Below are positions 1-9,969 of a stretch of DNA of 64,000 bases, piece after piece; the first letter of the stretch is position 1, and each line of letters starts with the position of its first letter. The stretch spans positions 1 through 64,000 of the forward strand of contig NZ_JOFS01000005.1 of the NCBI RefSeq assembly GCF_000719285.1, read 5' to 3'. The stretch is from Streptomyces bicolor (GTDB lineage: Bacteria; Actinomycetota; Actinomycetes; Streptomycetales; Streptomycetaceae). A program made the translations under genes and the position numbers. The notes under the pieces are model-generated. The model was not told the origin of the DNA. It was given only the letters and a program-made list of their open reading frames with translations, and searched no databases.

Positions 1-92
1 TGGCCATCACCTGGCTCGCACCCTTGGCCGTGCACCCACCGGGACCGAGAGGTCACAACCCTACCCAGGGCTGCAGAAGGGATGGTCCTCTA

Positions 93-1031
93 ATGAGCAT
101 CCGCGTCACCCACGCGCACGGCGACCACATCGCGGTCACGGCTGCGAACGGCACCGAGATCCTGCGGTACGTCTACCGCCCCGACCCGGATGCCTTCGAG
201 TCCCGCAAGCCGTACGCCCACCCCGTGCGCACCCTCGCCGGGCACACCGTGACCGGCTATCGGCCCAGCGACCACCGCTGGCACAAGGGCCTGCAGATGA
301 CCGCGAGCCATCTGTCCGGCCAGAACTTCTGGGGCGGCAACTGCTATGTGCACGGCGAGGGTTACCTCCCGCTGCCCGAGCGCATCGGCTCGATGCGGCA
401 CGACGGCTTCGGCGAGTTCACGGTCGAGGACGACCGGCTCGCCTTCACCGAGGAGCTCACCTGGGTGGAGAACGGCGGTGAGGAGTGGGCACGCGAGGTG
501 CGCGGGCTCACCGTCCACTCGGTGGACGAGACGGCCGGCGCCTGGGCCATGGACTGGTCGATCCGGCTGACCAACGTCCGTGCCGAGCCTCTGTCCTTCG
601 GCTCGCCCACCACAGCGGGCCGGGAGATGGCCGGCTACACGGGGCTCCAGTGGCGCGGCCCCCGCGACTTCACCGGGGGCACCGCCTTCGGGCCCGACCT
701 CGACGGGGGAGCGGGAGCGGACGCGGGCAAGCTGATGGGCACACAGGGCCCGTGGCTCGCCTTCACCACCGAGCACGACGACACCGACGGCCACTCCACG
801 CTCGTCTTCGCGCACGCACCCGAGAACCTCGACGAGAAGGCCGCGATCCACGAGTCGCACTGGTTCGTGCGCTCCGAGCCGATCCCGACCGTGGCGTTCT
901 CCTGGGCGTTCTTCGAGGAGTTCGAGCTGCCGCCCGGTGAGTCCTTCGCGTACCGGTACCGGGTCGTGTTCGCCGACGGGGCCTGGGACCGGGAGCGGGT
1001 GGCCTCCCACCTGGAGGGAATGCCGTGGTGA
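93..1031 (+). CDS. PmoA-family (DUF6807) protein
   Basis: 312 aa. It resembles the PmoA/DUF6807 family, whose name comes from a weak methane-oxygenase similarity; the family's reaction is not established and its members usually sit beside sugar uptake or sugar oxidoreductase genes. Visible features are a soluble beta-rich protein with the blocks SDHRWHKGLQ and NFWGGNCY near residues 64-90, and no signal peptide or membrane segment. I chose ATG 93 over the in-frame ATG at 24 because the family-like sequence begins there and AAGGGA lies at 76-81. The stop overlaps the next gene by 4 nt, so it is the first visible gene of a probable sugar-use operon that continues to 5532. Confidence 0.75.
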   Translation: MSIRVTHAHGDHIAVTAANGTEILRYVYRPDPDAFESRKPYAHPVRTLAGHTVTGYRPSDHRWHKGLQMTASHLSGQNFWGGNCYVHGEGYLPLPERIGSMRHDGFGEFTVEDDRLAFTEELTWVENGGEEWAREVRGLTVHSVDETAGAWAMDWSIRLTNVRAEPLSFGSPTTAGREMAGYTGLQWRGPRDFTGGTAFGPDLDGGAGADAGKLMGTQGPWLAFTTEHDDTDGHSTLVFAHAPENLDEKAAIHESHWFVRSEPIPTVAFSWAFFEEFELPPGESFAYRYRVVFADGAWDRERVASHLEGMPW

Positions 1032-1777
1032 AGCCCAACCTTCCGCACCCGCTGCCCGGCGCCGTGGGCCTGTCCCACCTCAGTGCCTACGACTGGGAGG
1101 CCGCCGACGGCGTGTGCGGCGGCAGCCCGCATCTGCACCTGGTGTGTACGGAGGCGTACGTCGTCACGGGCGGCCGGGGTGCCGTACAGACCCTGAGCCC
1201 GGACGGGTACCGGGACATCCCGCTGGAGCCGGGCTCGGTCGCCTGGTTCACGCCCGGGACCGTGCACCGCATGGTGCAGGGCGGCGATCTGCGCATCACC
1301 GTGCTGATGCAGAACAGCGGGCTGCCGGAAGCCGGGGACGCCGTCTTCACCTTCCCGCCCGAGGTGCTCGCGGATCCGGAGCGGTACGCGGCCGCCGCAG
1401 CGCTCCCGCCGGGCACCGGCCCGGAGACGGCCGCCGCCGCGCGCCGCCGCAGGGACCTCGCCGTCGAGGGCTACCTGGCCCTGCGCGAGGCGCTCGTGGC
1501 CGGCGACAACGGCCCGTACCGGGACTTCCAGCGTGCCGCCGCCCGGCTCGTGCGTGCCAAGGTGCCGAACTGGCGGGAGCTGTGGCGGGCGGGGGCGCTG
1601 GCCACCGCCGAACGCACGGGCGCCCAGCTCGATGCGCTGGAGGCCGGCGAGCCGGCGTACCTCACCGACGCGACCGCGTACGAGACCGCGCCCACCCGGC
1701 TGGGCGGCTTCGGTATGTGCGGCCGCCGGGACGAGTACAACCTGCCCGGCACGACGCTGCCGTACGGCGGCGAGTAA
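1028..1777 (+). CDS. cupin-domain protein, probable sugar-operon accessory protein
   Basis: 249 aa. The N-terminal half carries a cupin fold: HLHLVCTEAYVVTGG followed by PLEPGSVAWFTPGTVHRMV, i.e. the two short cupin motifs with a His in the second. The C-terminal half is helical with no recognised domain. The start is one of two adjacent GTG codons (1025 or 1028); 1028 gives a GTGA overlap with the upstream stop and suggests translational coupling. Cupins in such positions may bind or isomerise the imported sugar, but nothing here fixes the ligand. The next gene, a binding lipoprotein, follows after 68 nt with its own ribosome binding site. Confidence 0.7.
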   Translation: MKPNLPHPLPGAVGLSHLSAYDWEAADGVCGGSPHLHLVCTEAYVVTGGRGAVQTLSPDGYRDIPLEPGSVAWFTPGTVHRMVQGGDLRITVLMQNSGLPEAGDAVFTFPPEVLADPERYAAAAALPPGTGPETAAAARRRRDLAVEGYLALREALVAGDNGPYRDFQRAAARLVRAKVPNWRELWRAGALATAERTGAQLDALEAGEPAYLTDATAYETAPTRLGGFGMCGRRDEYNLPGTTLPYGGE

Positions 1778-1845
1778 CCGCGCTTTCCCAGGGGGGCAGA
1801 GGGGGGCCGTCAAGAAGGTCCGAGGAGAAGAGAGGTGACCTCGGC

Positions 1846-3129
1846 ATGCCCGGACACAGGACAAAGGGGTTCTGCGCGTCGGCCGCCGCACTCGCGCTCT
1901 GCGTGATGCTGGCGGGCTGCGGAGGATCCGGGGAGTCGGTCGGCGGCGGCAAGGTCGTGCTGCGCTACACGTGGTGGGGCAACCCCGACCGCGCGGAACG
2001 CACCGAGCAGGCCGTCGCCCTGTTCGAGAAACAGCACCCGAACATCCAGGTGCAGACGTCGTTCTCCGCCTACGAGGCGTACAAACAGAAGCTCGCCACC
2101 CAGGCCGCGGGCGGCGACGCCCCCGATGTGATGCAGCTCGACTACCGCCAGATCGACCAGTACGCCACCGGCGGCGTCCTGCTCGACCTCGCCGAGCAGA
2201 AGGCCGTACTGCGCACCGAGGAGATCGACGCGGGCCTGCTCGCCACCGGCCGGCTCGACGGCACGCAGTACGCGATTCCGCAGGGCCGCGGCACCGAGAC
2301 CGTCGCCTACGACGTCGAGGCGTGGAAGGCGTCCGGCGTGCCGCTCCCGGGCAAGAGCTGGACCTGGAGTGAATGGGCCGACACCATGCGGGCGTTGGCG
2401 AAGAAGACCGGCAAGCCCGGCGCCACGGACCCCGGCTGGAGCGAGGACTCCTTCGAGGTCTGGCTGCGCGGCCAGGGCAAGTCCCTCTACACGAAGGACG
2501 GCGGCCTCGGCTTCACCGCCGACGACCTGACTCGCTGGTGGACGTTCACCGACAAGCTCCGGCGCGAGGGCGTCGTCTCGCCCGCCGAGCAGACCACACA
2601 GCTCGACGGCTCCGTGGAGAACACCCCGCTCGGGCGCGGCGAGGCCATGTCCGACACCAACTGGGATGCCCCGGCGAGCGGTTACCTCGCCCTCATACCG
2701 AGTGGCGTCGCACTCGCGCCGATGCCGTCCGGTGCGGACGGCACCCCCGGTCAGTACTTCAAGCCGTCGATGTTCCTGGGCGTCGGGGCCAACACCGGTC
2801 ACCCCAAGGAGGCGGCACAGCTCGTCGACTTCCTCATCAACGACCAGGAGGCCGCGAAGCTCCTCGGCGCCACCCGCGGCATCCCCGTCAACGACTCCGT
2901 CCGCGAGGAGATCGAGCCGCAGCTCAAGGACTTCGACAAGACGATCGCCGCGTACCAGGCCTCCCTGGAAGGCACCCTCAAGGACCCGCCGCAGGCCCCG
3001 CCCTCGGGCGACAACGCCCTGCAGACCACCTTCCAGCGCGACTACGACCAGGTGTCGTACGAGCGCATGTCACCCCGCGAGGCGGCCGAGAACTACGTCA
3101 CCGAAGCGAAGGCGGAGCTGAGGTCATGA
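1846..3129 (+). CDS. extracellular solute (sugar)-binding lipoprotein of an ABC transporter
   Basis: 427 aa, family 1 extracellular solute-binding protein. The signal peptide ends in a lipobox LAGC with the lipidated Cys at residue 25, so the protein is anchored on the outer face of the membrane. The mature part begins with a VLRYTWWGNPDRAERT-type sugar-binding segment and contains an ALF-EKQHPNIQV block typical of CUT1 carbohydrate receptors. ATG 1846 is preceded by a purine-rich GAAGAGAGG site. The stop overlaps the permease start by 4 nt (ATGA). The ATPase for this importer is not in the window; Streptomyces often uses a shared MsiK-type ATPase encoded elsewhere (known for the family, not shown here). 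Confidence 0.92.
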   Translation: MPGHRTKGFCASAAALALCVMLAGCGGSGESVGGGKVVLRYTWWGNPDRAERTEQAVALFEKQHPNIQVQTSFSAYEAYKQKLATQAAGGDAPDVMQLDYRQIDQYATGGVLLDLAEQKAVLRTEEIDAGLLATGRLDGTQYAIPQGRGTETVAYDVEAWKASGVPLPGKSWTWSEWADTMRALAKKTGKPGATDPGWSEDSFEVWLRGQGKSLYTKDGGLGFTADDLTRWWTFTDKLRREGVVSPAEQTTQLDGSVENTPLGRGEAMSDTNWDAPASGYLALIPSGVALAPMPSGADGTPGQYFKPSMFLGVGANTGHPKEAAQLVDFLINDQEAAKLLGATRGIPVNDSVREEIEPQLKDFDKTIAAYQASLEGTLKDPPQAPPSGDNALQTTFQRDYDQVSYERMSPREAAENYVTEAKAELRS

Positions 3130-4064
3130 CCACCACCACGATCCCCACAAAGGCGCAGCCCGCCACCGCCGCCGTCCCGAAGCGCCGGCCCAGGCGCGAA
3201 CGCCAGGGCCCCGCCTGGGTGTTCCTGTCCCCGTGGGTGCTCGGCGCGACCGTTCTGACGCTGCTGCCGATGGCCGTGTCGCTGTACCTGTCCTTCACCG
3301 ACTACGACCTGTTCAACCCGCCGCGCTGGGTGGGCCTGCGCAACTACGTCCAGATGTTCACCGAGGACCCGCGCTACTGGCGGTCGGTGGTGACCACCGT
3401 GACGTACGTCGTCATCGCCGTGCCGCTGCAACTCGCGCTCGCTCTCGTCGTCGCGCTCGCCCTGAAGTCCATGAAACGCGGCAAGGGCTTCTACCGGTCC
3501 GCCTTCTACGCCCCCTCGCTGCTCGGCGCGTCGATGTCCATCGCCCTCGTGTGGCGCGCGATCTTCAACGACGGCGGCACCGTGGACAACCTGTTCGGCA
3601 CCGGCGGCTGGGTCAACAAGCCCGGCTGGGCGCTGCTCGCCGTAGCGCTGCTGACGGTGTGGCAGTTCGGGGCGCCGATGGTCATCTTCCTCGCCGGCCT
3701 CCAGCAGATCCCTGGCGAGCTGTACGAGGCGGCCGCCGTGGATGGGGCCGGGAAGTGGCGGCAGTTCCTGTCCGTGACGGTGCCGATGCTGTCCCCGGTC
3801 CTGTTCTTCAACCTGGTCCTCCAGACCATCCAGGCCTTCCAGGTCTTCACGCCCGCCTTCGCCCTCAGCGCCGGCAAGGGCGGCCCCGCCGACTCGACCC
3901 TCGTCTACACCCACTACCTCTACGACCGCGGCTTCGTCGCCTCCCACATGGGCTACGCCTCCGCCATGGCCTGGGTGCTGCTGATCGTGATCGGCGCCGT
4001 CACGGCGGTGCTGTTCCGCACCTCGCGCTCCTGGGTCTTCTACGCCTCCGAGGGGGACCGATGA
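3126..4064 (+). CDS. sugar ABC transporter permease (MalF type)
   Basis: 312 aa integral membrane protein with about six membrane spans, beginning near residue 37 (PWVLGATVLTLLPMAVSLYLSF). The cytoplasmic coupling loop (EAA motif) is seen near residue 197 as ELYEAAAVDGAGKWRQF, which contacts the ATPase. It pairs with the MalG-type permease that starts 4 nt before its own stop. Its start overlaps the binding-protein stop by ATGA, so binding protein and both permeases are translated together. The family is CUT1 carbohydrate uptake; the sugar is not deducible. Confidence 0.93.
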   Translation: MTTTTIPTKAQPATAAVPKRRPRRERQGPAWVFLSPWVLGATVLTLLPMAVSLYLSFTDYDLFNPPRWVGLRNYVQMFTEDPRYWRSVVTTVTYVVIAVPLQLALALVVALALKSMKRGKGFYRSAFYAPSLLGASMSIALVWRAIFNDGGTVDNLFGTGGWVNKPGWALLAVALLTVWQFGAPMVIFLAGLQQIPGELYEAAAVDGAGKWRQFLSVTVPMLSPVLFFNLVLQTIQAFQVFTPAFALSAGKGGPADSTLVYTHYLYDRGFVASHMGYASAMAWVLLIVIGAVTAVLFRTSRSWVFYASEGDR

Positions 4065-4927
4065 CCGCCCTACCGACCACCGTTTCCCGAAAGCCGGTTC
4101 GCTGGGGCGGGATCGCCCTGCACCTCGGCTGTCTGGCCGCCCTGCTGGTGATGCTGTACCCGCTGGCGTGGCTGCTGGCCACCTCGCTCAAGCCGGCCGT
4201 CGAGGTCATCGCGAGCCTCGACCTGCTGCCGAGCCGTCTGGAATGGTCGAACTACTCCACGGCCCTGGACGGCGTCAACGACGTCTCCATCTGGCGGCTG
4301 CTGACCAACTCGCTGCTGATCGCGGGCGGCGCGGTCCTCGGCAACGTGATCAGCTGCTCGCTCGCCGCCTACGCCTTCGCACGGCTGCGCTTCCGCTTCC
4401 GCGGACCGCTGTTCGCGTTCATGATCGCGACGATCATGCTGCCGCACCACGCGGTGCTGATCCCGCAGTACATCATCTTCAACCAGCTCGGTCTGGTGAA
4501 CACCTACTGGCCGCTGATACTCCCGAAGTTCCTCGCCACGGAAGCCTTCTTCGTGTTCCTCATCGTGCAGTTCATGCGCGGTCTGCCGCGCGAGCTGGAG
4601 GAGGCGGCCCGTATCGACGGCTGCGGCCCGTTCCGCAGCTTCTTCCAGGTAGTGCTGCCGCTTACGCGCCCCGCGCTGATCACGACCGCCATCTTCACCT
4701 TCATCTGGACCTGGAACGACTTCTTCACCCAGCTCATCTACCTCTTCGACCCGGACAAGTTCACGCTCACGCTGGCCCTGCGGTCGTTCGTGGACGCCTC
4801 CAGCACCTCGGCGTTCGGACCGATGTTCGCGATGTCCGTGATCGCGCTGCTGCCGATCGTGCTGTTCTTCCTCGCCTTCCAGCGCCTGCTGGTGGAGGGC
4901 ATGGCCAGCTCCGGACTCAAGGGGTGA
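4061..4927 (+). CDS. sugar ABC transporter permease (MalG type)
   Basis: 288 aa inner-membrane permease with about six spans. The EAA coupling loop ELEEAARIDGCGPFRSFF lies near residues 176-193. It forms the heterodimeric channel with the preceding MalF-type permease, to which it is fused by an ATGA overlap. The C-terminus reads SSGLKG, with AAGGGG immediately before the stop serving as the ribosome binding site of the next small membrane protein. Confidence 0.93.
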   Translation: MTALPTTVSRKPVRWGGIALHLGCLAALLVMLYPLAWLLATSLKPAVEVIASLDLLPSRLEWSNYSTALDGVNDVSIWRLLTNSLLIAGGAVLGNVISCSLAAYAFARLRFRFRGPLFAFMIATIMLPHHAVLIPQYIIFNQLGLVNTYWPLILPKFLATEAFFVFLIVQFMRGLPRELEEAARIDGCGPFRSFFQVVLPLTRPALITTAIFTFIWTWNDFFTQLIYLFDPDKFTLTLALRSFVDASSTSAFGPMFAMSVIALLPIVLFFLAFQRLLVEGMASSGLKG

Positions 4928-4932
4928 GCGGG

Positions 4933-5532
4933 ATGCCGGTACGTGAGGCGGGCGAGGTGTTCGGCCCGCGGACGACACTCTTCGCCGATGTACTGAGCGT
5001 CGGCCTCGCCACGGCCGTCGCCGGTCTGCCGCTGCTGACCGCCCCGGCCGCGCTGTCTACGGCATGCGCGGTGCTGCGAGGTGCGCGGGAGGGCCGACCC
5101 GCCACCGCCGGGCGGTACTTCGCGCTGCTACGGCGGCGGCTGCGCGTCGGCGACCTGGCGGCGGGCGCCCTCGCGGTGGCGGGGGCGCTGCTGTTCGCCG
5201 CCGACCTGGCGCTGGCGGGGGCGGGACTCCCGGGTGCGCCGCTGTTCGCGGTGACGGCCGCCGCGATCGGCGTCTGCGTCACGGTGGTGGGCCTCAGGGC
5301 CTGCGCCCGCCGCGACTCGCTCTCCGACTGGCGTGCGGCGGTGCGCGAGGCAGCCCGGGATTCCGTGCGGGACGTGGGCGGCAGCGGCCTGGTGCTGCTC
5401 GCGGTGGCCACCGCCGCCCTCTGCGCGTGGATGCTGCTGCCGCTCGCCTTCCTCGCCCCGGGGCCGCTGGCCCTGGCGCTCGCCGCCGTGGACGTACGGA
5501 GGGAGGACGCGGAGGGGAGGCGGGCGGCTTAG
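4933..5532 (+). CDS. small polytopic membrane protein, YesL/DUF624-like
   Basis: 199 aa. Four or five hydrophobic segments are visible (about residues 16-37, 75-97, 103-122 and 148-185), separated by Arg-rich loops. The opening FGPRTTLFADVLSVG and the overall plan resemble the YesL/DUF624 proteins often found at the end of CUT1 sugar-transporter operons; their role is unknown. I chose ATG 4933 because AAGGGG at 4919-4924 is well placed; a GTG at 4924 in the same frame overlapping the permease stop is the alternative. The last four bases overlap the stop codon of the convergent glycerophosphodiesterase gene. Confidence 0.65.
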   Translation: MPVREAGEVFGPRTTLFADVLSVGLATAVAGLPLLTAPAALSTACAVLRGAREGRPATAGRYFALLRRRLRVGDLAAGALAVAGALLFAADLALAGAGLPGAPLFAVTAAAIGVCVTVVGLRACARRDSLSDWRAAVREAARDSVRDVGGSGLVLLAVATAALCAWMLLPLAFLAPGPLALALAAVDVRREDAEGRRAA

Positions 5533-6596
5533 CGCGAGTAGTACGGCTTGGGCAGGCGCAGGCCGCGGTCGGCCATGATCTGCCGTACCCGGTCGGGGTA
5601 GTTGGTGATGATGCCGTCGACGCCCATGTCCATCAGGGCTTCGACGGTGGCCGGGTCGTCGCAGGTCCACGGGACGACCTTCAGGCCGCGGGCGTGGGCC
5701 TCGCGGATCATCGTCCGGTCGGGGTAGAAGCGGAAGCCCGGGTCGCCGATCTTGCCGCTCTGCGGGAAGCCGTAGTTGGGGGAGAGGACCTTGACGCCGG
5801 GGACGGTGGCGGCGGCCTTGACGAAGTCGCCGTCGTAGTCGTCGGCGTCGATCCCGCCGAGCCACGGGGAGGCGCCGGGCTTGCCGACCTGGAGGAAGTC
5901 GTAGTTGGTCAGTGCGACCAGCGGCCACCTCGGCGCCAGCTTGTGCATCGCCTTCAGCGCGCCCCAGTCGAAGGACTGGATCGTGACCTGGCGCTCGATG
6001 CCCGAGCGGCGGATCTCCTCGAACACCCGGCGTACGAACAGCTCACGCGGCGCGGTCTGTTCCTGGGCGCCCGCCTCGACCTTGGTCTCGATGTTGAGCT
6101 GGACCTGCCGGGCCCGGTAGCTCTTGACCAGGTTCAGTACGTCCTTCAACTCGACCATGCGGGCGCCCTTGATCTGCTCCTGCTCGGGGTAGCCGGGCAG
6201 TTGCCGGTACCCGCAGTCCATCGTGCTGATCTGAGCGAGCGTCAAGTCCTTGATGTACTTGCCGACATACGGATACAGCGGGTCGCCCGGCGTGACCGGT
6301 GCCGTGTCCTTGCACTTCTGGGCACTGACCTGCCGGTCGTGGGTGACGACGACCCTCTCGTCCTTGGTGACCTGCGTGTCCAGCTCCAAGGTGGAGACTC
6401 CGAGACGCAGCGCCTTGCCGAACCCCTCCAGGGTCGACTCGGTCGTCATGCCGATGCCGCCGCGGTGGGCCTGGAGGTCGAAGGGGGTCTTGTGCGGCGA
6501 TACGCCGAAGCCGTCGTGCGGAGTCGCGTGAGCGGCCGCCGGGGAGGCGAGCAACGCGGCCACGGCCAGGCCGGCGAGGGCAGGTCCTGCGGACAT
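5529..6596 (-). CDS. secreted glycerophosphodiester phosphodiesterase
   Basis: 355 aa. A short N-terminal signal peptide ends at ASPAAAHA. The mature enzyme begins with the GDPD signature QAHRGG, followed by the metal and catalytic ELDTQVTKD and VVVTHD blocks; the C-terminal KVVPWTCDDPATV and MGVDGIITNYPD segments are classic GDPD. It hydrolyses glycerophosphodiesters to glycerol-3-phosphate and an alcohol outside the cell. I chose ATG 6596 over the longer 6644 start because GTGAGG lies just upstream and the signal peptide begins properly there. It may cooperate with the phospholipase A2 encoded next, which would release lysophospholipids and so deacylated diesters. It converges on the sugar operon with stop codons overlapping by 4 nt. 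Confidence 0.92.
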   Translation of the reverse strand: MSAGPALAGLAVAALLASPAAAHATPHDGFGVSPHKTPFDLQAHRGGIGMTTESTLEGFGKALRLGVSTLELDTQVTKDERVVVTHDRQVSAQKCKDTAPVTPGDPLYPYVGKYIKDLTLAQISTMDCGYRQLPGYPEQEQIKGARMVELKDVLNLVKSYRARQVQLNIETKVEAGAQEQTAPRELFVRRVFEEIRRSGIERQVTIQSFDWGALKAMHKLAPRWPLVALTNYDFLQVGKPGASPWLGGIDADDYDGDFVKAAATVPGVKVLSPNYGFPQSGKIGDPGFRFYPDRTMIREAHARGLKVVPWTCDDPATVEALMDMGVDGIITNYPDRVRQIMADRGLRLPKPYYSR

Positions 6597-6878
6597 CGAA
6601 ACCTCACTCGTTTCGGTTCGGGGCGAGTCGGTTCGGGCGACCACTAGAAGCTAGTTCGACGGCGGATGGGCTCAACCGCCCTGACGTGAGGGCGTCGTGA
6701 ATGCTCGGAGAACGGCTCTCGGCGGCATCCCGTCGGGTTCATCCTCCGATCTCCCGGCAGGTCCAAGAGTTAAGGGGCCATTAGGGCGCATGCGGTGGGA
6801 AAGGGCTGTTCGGGTGCCGATCATCTTGTCATGAACCTGCGACCCGATCGGCGGGTCGCAGCCTCATGGAGGTGTGGA

Positions 6879-7331
6879 ATGCACCGCAGACTCGCCACCG
6901 GTCTTGCCGCCTCAACCCTCTCCCTCGCGACCGTCCTCGCCGGCGCCCCGGCCGCGACCGCCGCTCCCGCCGACAAGCCCCAGGTACTGGCCGGTTGGAC
7001 CCAGACCAGCGCGTCCAGCTACAACGCCTGGGTCGCCGCCCGCGCCAACCAGTCCGCCTGGTCCGCGTACGGGTTCGACTGGTCCACGGACTACTGCTCC
7101 TCCTCGCCCGACAACCCGTTCGGCTTCCCCTTCGCCACGTCCTGCGCCCGGCACGACTTCGGGTACCGCAACTACAAGGCGCTGGGCGGGTTCGACGCCA
7201 ATAAGTCGCGCCTCGACAGCGCCTTCTACGAGGACCTCAAGCGTGTGTGCGCGAACTACAGCGGTGCGACGAAGAGCGCCTGCAACAGCACGGCGTGGAC
7301 GTACTACCAGGCCGTGAAGGCCCTCGGCTGA
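6879..7331 (+). CDS. secreted prokaryotic phospholipase A2
   Basis: 150 aa. The signal peptide covers about residues 1-29 (ending PAATAA). The mature protein carries the prokaryotic PLA2 signature CARHDFGYRN with the catalytic His92-Asp93 pair, and four Cys for two disulfides. It hydrolyses the sn-2 ester of phospholipids, Ca-dependently in the family. ATG 6879 is fixed by GGAGG at 6868-6872, six nt upstream. A perfect hairpin follows immediately at 7341-7382. Confidence 0.93.
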   Translation: MHRRLATGLAASTLSLATVLAGAPAATAAPADKPQVLAGWTQTSASSYNAWVAARANQSAWSAYGFDWSTDYCSSSPDNPFGFPFATSCARHDFGYRNYKALGGFDANKSRLDSAFYEDLKRVCANYSGATKSACNSTAWTYYQAVKALG

Positions 7332-7340
7332 CACGCAGTC

Positions 7341-7382
7341 AAGGATGAGGGGGCGCCGCCTGCGCGGCGCCCCCTCATCCTT
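7341..7382. terminator. bidirectional hairpin terminator between phospholipase and copA
   Basis: Perfect 19-bp inverted repeat (7341-7359 and 7364-7382) with a 4-nt CTGC loop and very GC-rich arms. It lies 9 nt after the phospholipase stop and 12 nt from the copA stop, so it can terminate both convergent transcripts. There is no long U-tract, as is common for Streptomyces terminators. Confidence 0.9.
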
Positions 7383-7394
7383 CCTGCCGATGAA

Positions 7395-9650
7395 TCAGCT
7401 CGCGGCCCGGAACGAGCGCAGCCGCAGCGAGTTGCCGACCACGAACACCGACGAGAACGCCATGGCCGCCCCGGCGATCATCGGGTTGAGCAGTCCGGCC
7501 GCGGCGAGCGGCAGCGCGCCGACGTTGTAGGCGAAGGCCCAGAACAGGTTCGACCGGATCGTGCCGAGTGTCCTGCGGGCCAGCCGGATCGCGTCGGCGG
7601 CGACCCGCAGATCGCCGCGCACCAGGGTGAGATCGCCGGCCTCGATCGCGGCGTCCGTGCCGGTGCCCATCGCCAGGCCCAGGTCGGCCTGCGCCAGGGC
7701 GGCCGCGTCGTTGACGCCGTCACCGACCATCGCGACCGAACGCCCCTCGCCCTGAAGGCGCTTGACGACATCGGCCTTGTCCTGCGGCAGTACCTCGGCG
7801 ATGACGTCCTCGGGCGCGATACCGACCTCGCGGGCGACGGCGTGGGCGACGGCCTCGTTGTCGCCGGTCAGCAGGATCGGGGTGAGGCCGAGGGTGCGCA
7901 GTCGCCGGACCGCTTCGGGGCTGGTCTCCTTCACCGCGTCGGCGACATCGAGGACCGCCCGTGCCTCGCCGTCCCAGGCGACCGCGACGGCGGTACGGCC
8001 GGCCGCCTCGGCCTCGGACTTGGCGCGTGCGAGGTCCTCCGGCAGTTCCATGGCCCACTCTTCGAGAAGCCGCTCCCGGCCCACGAGCACCGCGTGGCCG
8101 TCGACGATGCCCTGCACGCCGAGCCCGGGCACGTTCGCGAAGTCCTCGGGCGTGGGCAGCGCACCCAGCTTCTCCAGCGCCCCGTCGGCCACGGCACGGG
8201 CGATCGGATGCTCGGAGGCGTGCTCCAACGCGCCCGCCAGCCGCAGGACTTCGGCCTCGTCGGCCTCCTCGGTGGTGTGCACGGCCAGCAGGGTCATCCG
8301 GCCGGTGGTCACGGTGCCCGTCTTGTCCAGGACGATCGTGTCCACCTTGCGCGTGGACTCCAGCACCTCCGGACCCTTGATCAGGATCCCGAGCTGCGCG
8401 CCCCGCCCGGTGCCCACCATCAGTGCGGTCGGTGTGGCCAGGCCCAGGGCGCACGGGCAGGCGATGATCAGTACGGCGACCCCGGCGGTGAAGGCGGCGG
8501 CCGGCCCGGCGCCGTTGCCGAGCCAGAAGCCCAGGGTGCCCAGCGCGAGGGCGATCACGATCGGCACGAAGACGGCGGAGATCCGGTCGGCGAGCCGCTG
8601 CGCGGCTGCCTTGCCGTTCTGCGCGTCCTCCACCAGCTTCGCCATCCGCGCGAGTTGGGTGTCGGCGCCCACGCGGGTGGCCTCGACGACGAGACGGCCG
8701 CCGGCGTTGATCGTCGCCCCGGTGACCGGGTCGCCCTGCGCGACCTCGACCGGCACGGACTCGCCCGTCAGCATCGAGGCGTCCACCGCCGACGAACCCT
8801 CGACGACCGTGCCGTCGGTGGCGATCTTCTCGCCGGGGCGCACGAGGAAGCGGTCGCCGACCGTCAACTCCGAGACGGCTATGGTCCGTTCGCCGCCGTC
8901 CGCGCCCAGTACCGTGACGTCCTTGGCGCCCAGCTCCAGCAGCGCCTTCAGCGCCGCGCCCGCCTTGCGCTTTGAACGGGCCTCGAAGTAGCGCCCCGCC
9001 AGGATGAACGCGGTGACACCGGCGGCCGCCTCCAGATAGATGTTCCCCGAGCCGTCACCGCGGGAGATGGTCAGCTCGAAGGGGTGGGTCATGCCCGGCT
9101 CGCCCGCGGTGCCGAGGAACAGCGCCCACAGCGACCACAGGAACGCGGCCGACGTACCGACCGAGATCAGCGTGTCCATGGTGGCGGCGCCGTGCCGCAG
9201 ATTGGTCAGCGCCGCCTTGTGGAAGGGCCATGCCGCATACGTCACGACGGGCGCCGCCAGCGTGAGTGACAGCCACTGCCAGTACTCGAACTGCAGGGCC
9301 GGGATCATGGCCATCGCCACGACGGGCACGGCCAGCGTCACGGCGGTGACCAACCGCTGCCGCAGTGGTCGCAGTTCATCGTCCTCGTCGGCGCCCCCGG
9401 CCTCTTCCCGCACGGGCGGCGCGGGCTCCTGCGCGGTGTACCCGGTCGCCTCCACGGTGGCGATCAGGTCCTGGACGGAGACGTCACCGCCGTAGCTGAC
9501 CTTCGCCTTCTCGGTGGCGTAGTTGACGGTGGCGGTCACGCCGTCCATCCGGTTCAGCTTCTTCTCGATGCGCGCCGCGCACGAGGCGCAGGTCATGCCG
9601 CCGATGGCGAGCTCTACCTCGGTCGTGGGGTCGGACGCGGTGGTGGTCAT
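7395..9650 (-). CDS. copA: copper-exporting P1B-type ATPase
   Basis: 751 aa. One N-terminal heavy-metal-associated domain with GMTCASC at residues 18-24, then eight membrane spans. The transport-site motif CPC starts at residue 398 and continues [25 protein letters not shown], diagnostic of Cu(I) export. The phosphorylation site DKTGT is at Asp442, a SEHP motif follows, and GDGVND sits near the C-terminal hinge. It pumps Cu(I) out of the cytoplasm. It lies 67 nt downstream of the copper chaperone gene in the same direction and is probably co-transcribed from the CsoR-like boxes upstream of copZ. Confidence 0.95.
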   Translation of the reverse strand: MTTTASDPTTEVELAIGGMTCASCAARIEKKLNRMDGVTATVNYATEKAKVSYGGDVSVQDLIATVEATGYTAQEPAPPVREEAGGADEDDELRPLRQRLVTAVTLAVPVVAMAMIPALQFEYWQWLSLTLAAPVVTYAAWPFHKAALTNLRHGAATMDTLISVGTSAAFLWSLWALFLGTAGEPGMTHPFELTISRGDGSGNIYLEAAAGVTAFILAGRYFEARSKRKAGAALKALLELGAKDVTVLGADGGERTIAVSELTVGDRFLVRPGEKIATDGTVVEGSSAVDASMLTGESVPVEVAQGDPVTGATINAGGRLVVEATRVGADTQLARMAKLVEDAQNGKAAAQRLADRISAVFVPIVIALALGTLGFWLGNGAGPAAAFTAGVAVLIIACPCALGLATPTALMVGTGRGAQLGILIKGPEVLESTRKVDTIVLDKTGTVTTGRMTLLAVHTTEEADEAEVLRLAGALEHASEHPIARAVADGALEKLGALPTPEDFANVPGLGVQGIVDGHAVLVGRERLLEEWAMELPEDLARAKSEAEAAGRTAVAVAWDGEARAVLDVADAVKETSPEAVRRLRTLGLTPILLTGDNEAVAHAVAREVGIAPEDVIAEVLPQDKADVVKRLQGEGRSVAMVGDGVNDAAALAQADLGLAMGTGTDAAIEAGDLTLVRGDLRVAADAIRLARRTLGTIRSNLFWAFAYNVGALPLAAAGLLNPMIAGAAMAFSSVFVVGNSLRLRSFRAAS

Positions 9651-9717
9651 CGCTGCTCCTCGTGCGGGGTGCGGGCCGAGCCCGGTGCGGCCGGGACCCG
9701 GCGGTTCGGGGTGCGGG

Positions 9718-9933
9718 TCAGGCCGCGCGGCCGGTCAGCTCGTAGCCGGCGTCGTCGACGACCTCGGCGATCAGGGCGTCGTCGGCTTCGGCGGCGCTGG
9801 TGACGGTGACCTGCCCGGCCACGAGATCGACATCGACGCCGGTGACGCCGTCCAGCTCGCCGATGACCTTGGTGAGCGTGGCCTTGCAGTGGGCGCAGCT
9901 CATACCGGAGACGGCGTAGGTGGTGGTGGACAT
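9718..9933 (-). CDS. copZ: copper chaperone, heavy-metal-associated domain
   Basis: 71 aa, a single ferredoxin-like HMA domain with the Cu(I)-binding loop GMSCAHC at residues 10-16. It delivers Cu(I) to the CopA ATPase encoded downstream. The start ATG 9933 is preceded on the minus strand by a GGAGGAA site. The promoter region upstream contains three C4/G4-containing CsoR-like inverted repeats, so copper-induced derepression is expected. Confidence 0.93.
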   Translation of the reverse strand: MSTTTYAVSGMSCAHCKATLTKVIGELDGVTGVDVDLVAGQVTVTSAAEADDALIAEVVDDAGYELTGRAA

Positions 9934-9969
9934 GGGTTCCTCCTGAGGGGCGGGGCTGAAGTTAACCGC

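Noticed and set aside
1..92. upstream part of the first gene as an alternative N-terminus from ATG 24
   Set aside because: The extra 23 residues are Pro/Arg/Gly-rich without family similarity; ATG 93 is better.
635..1891. 418-codon minus-strand frame over the first genes
   Set aside because: It is antisense to two plus-strand genes with clear family features and lacks any motif.
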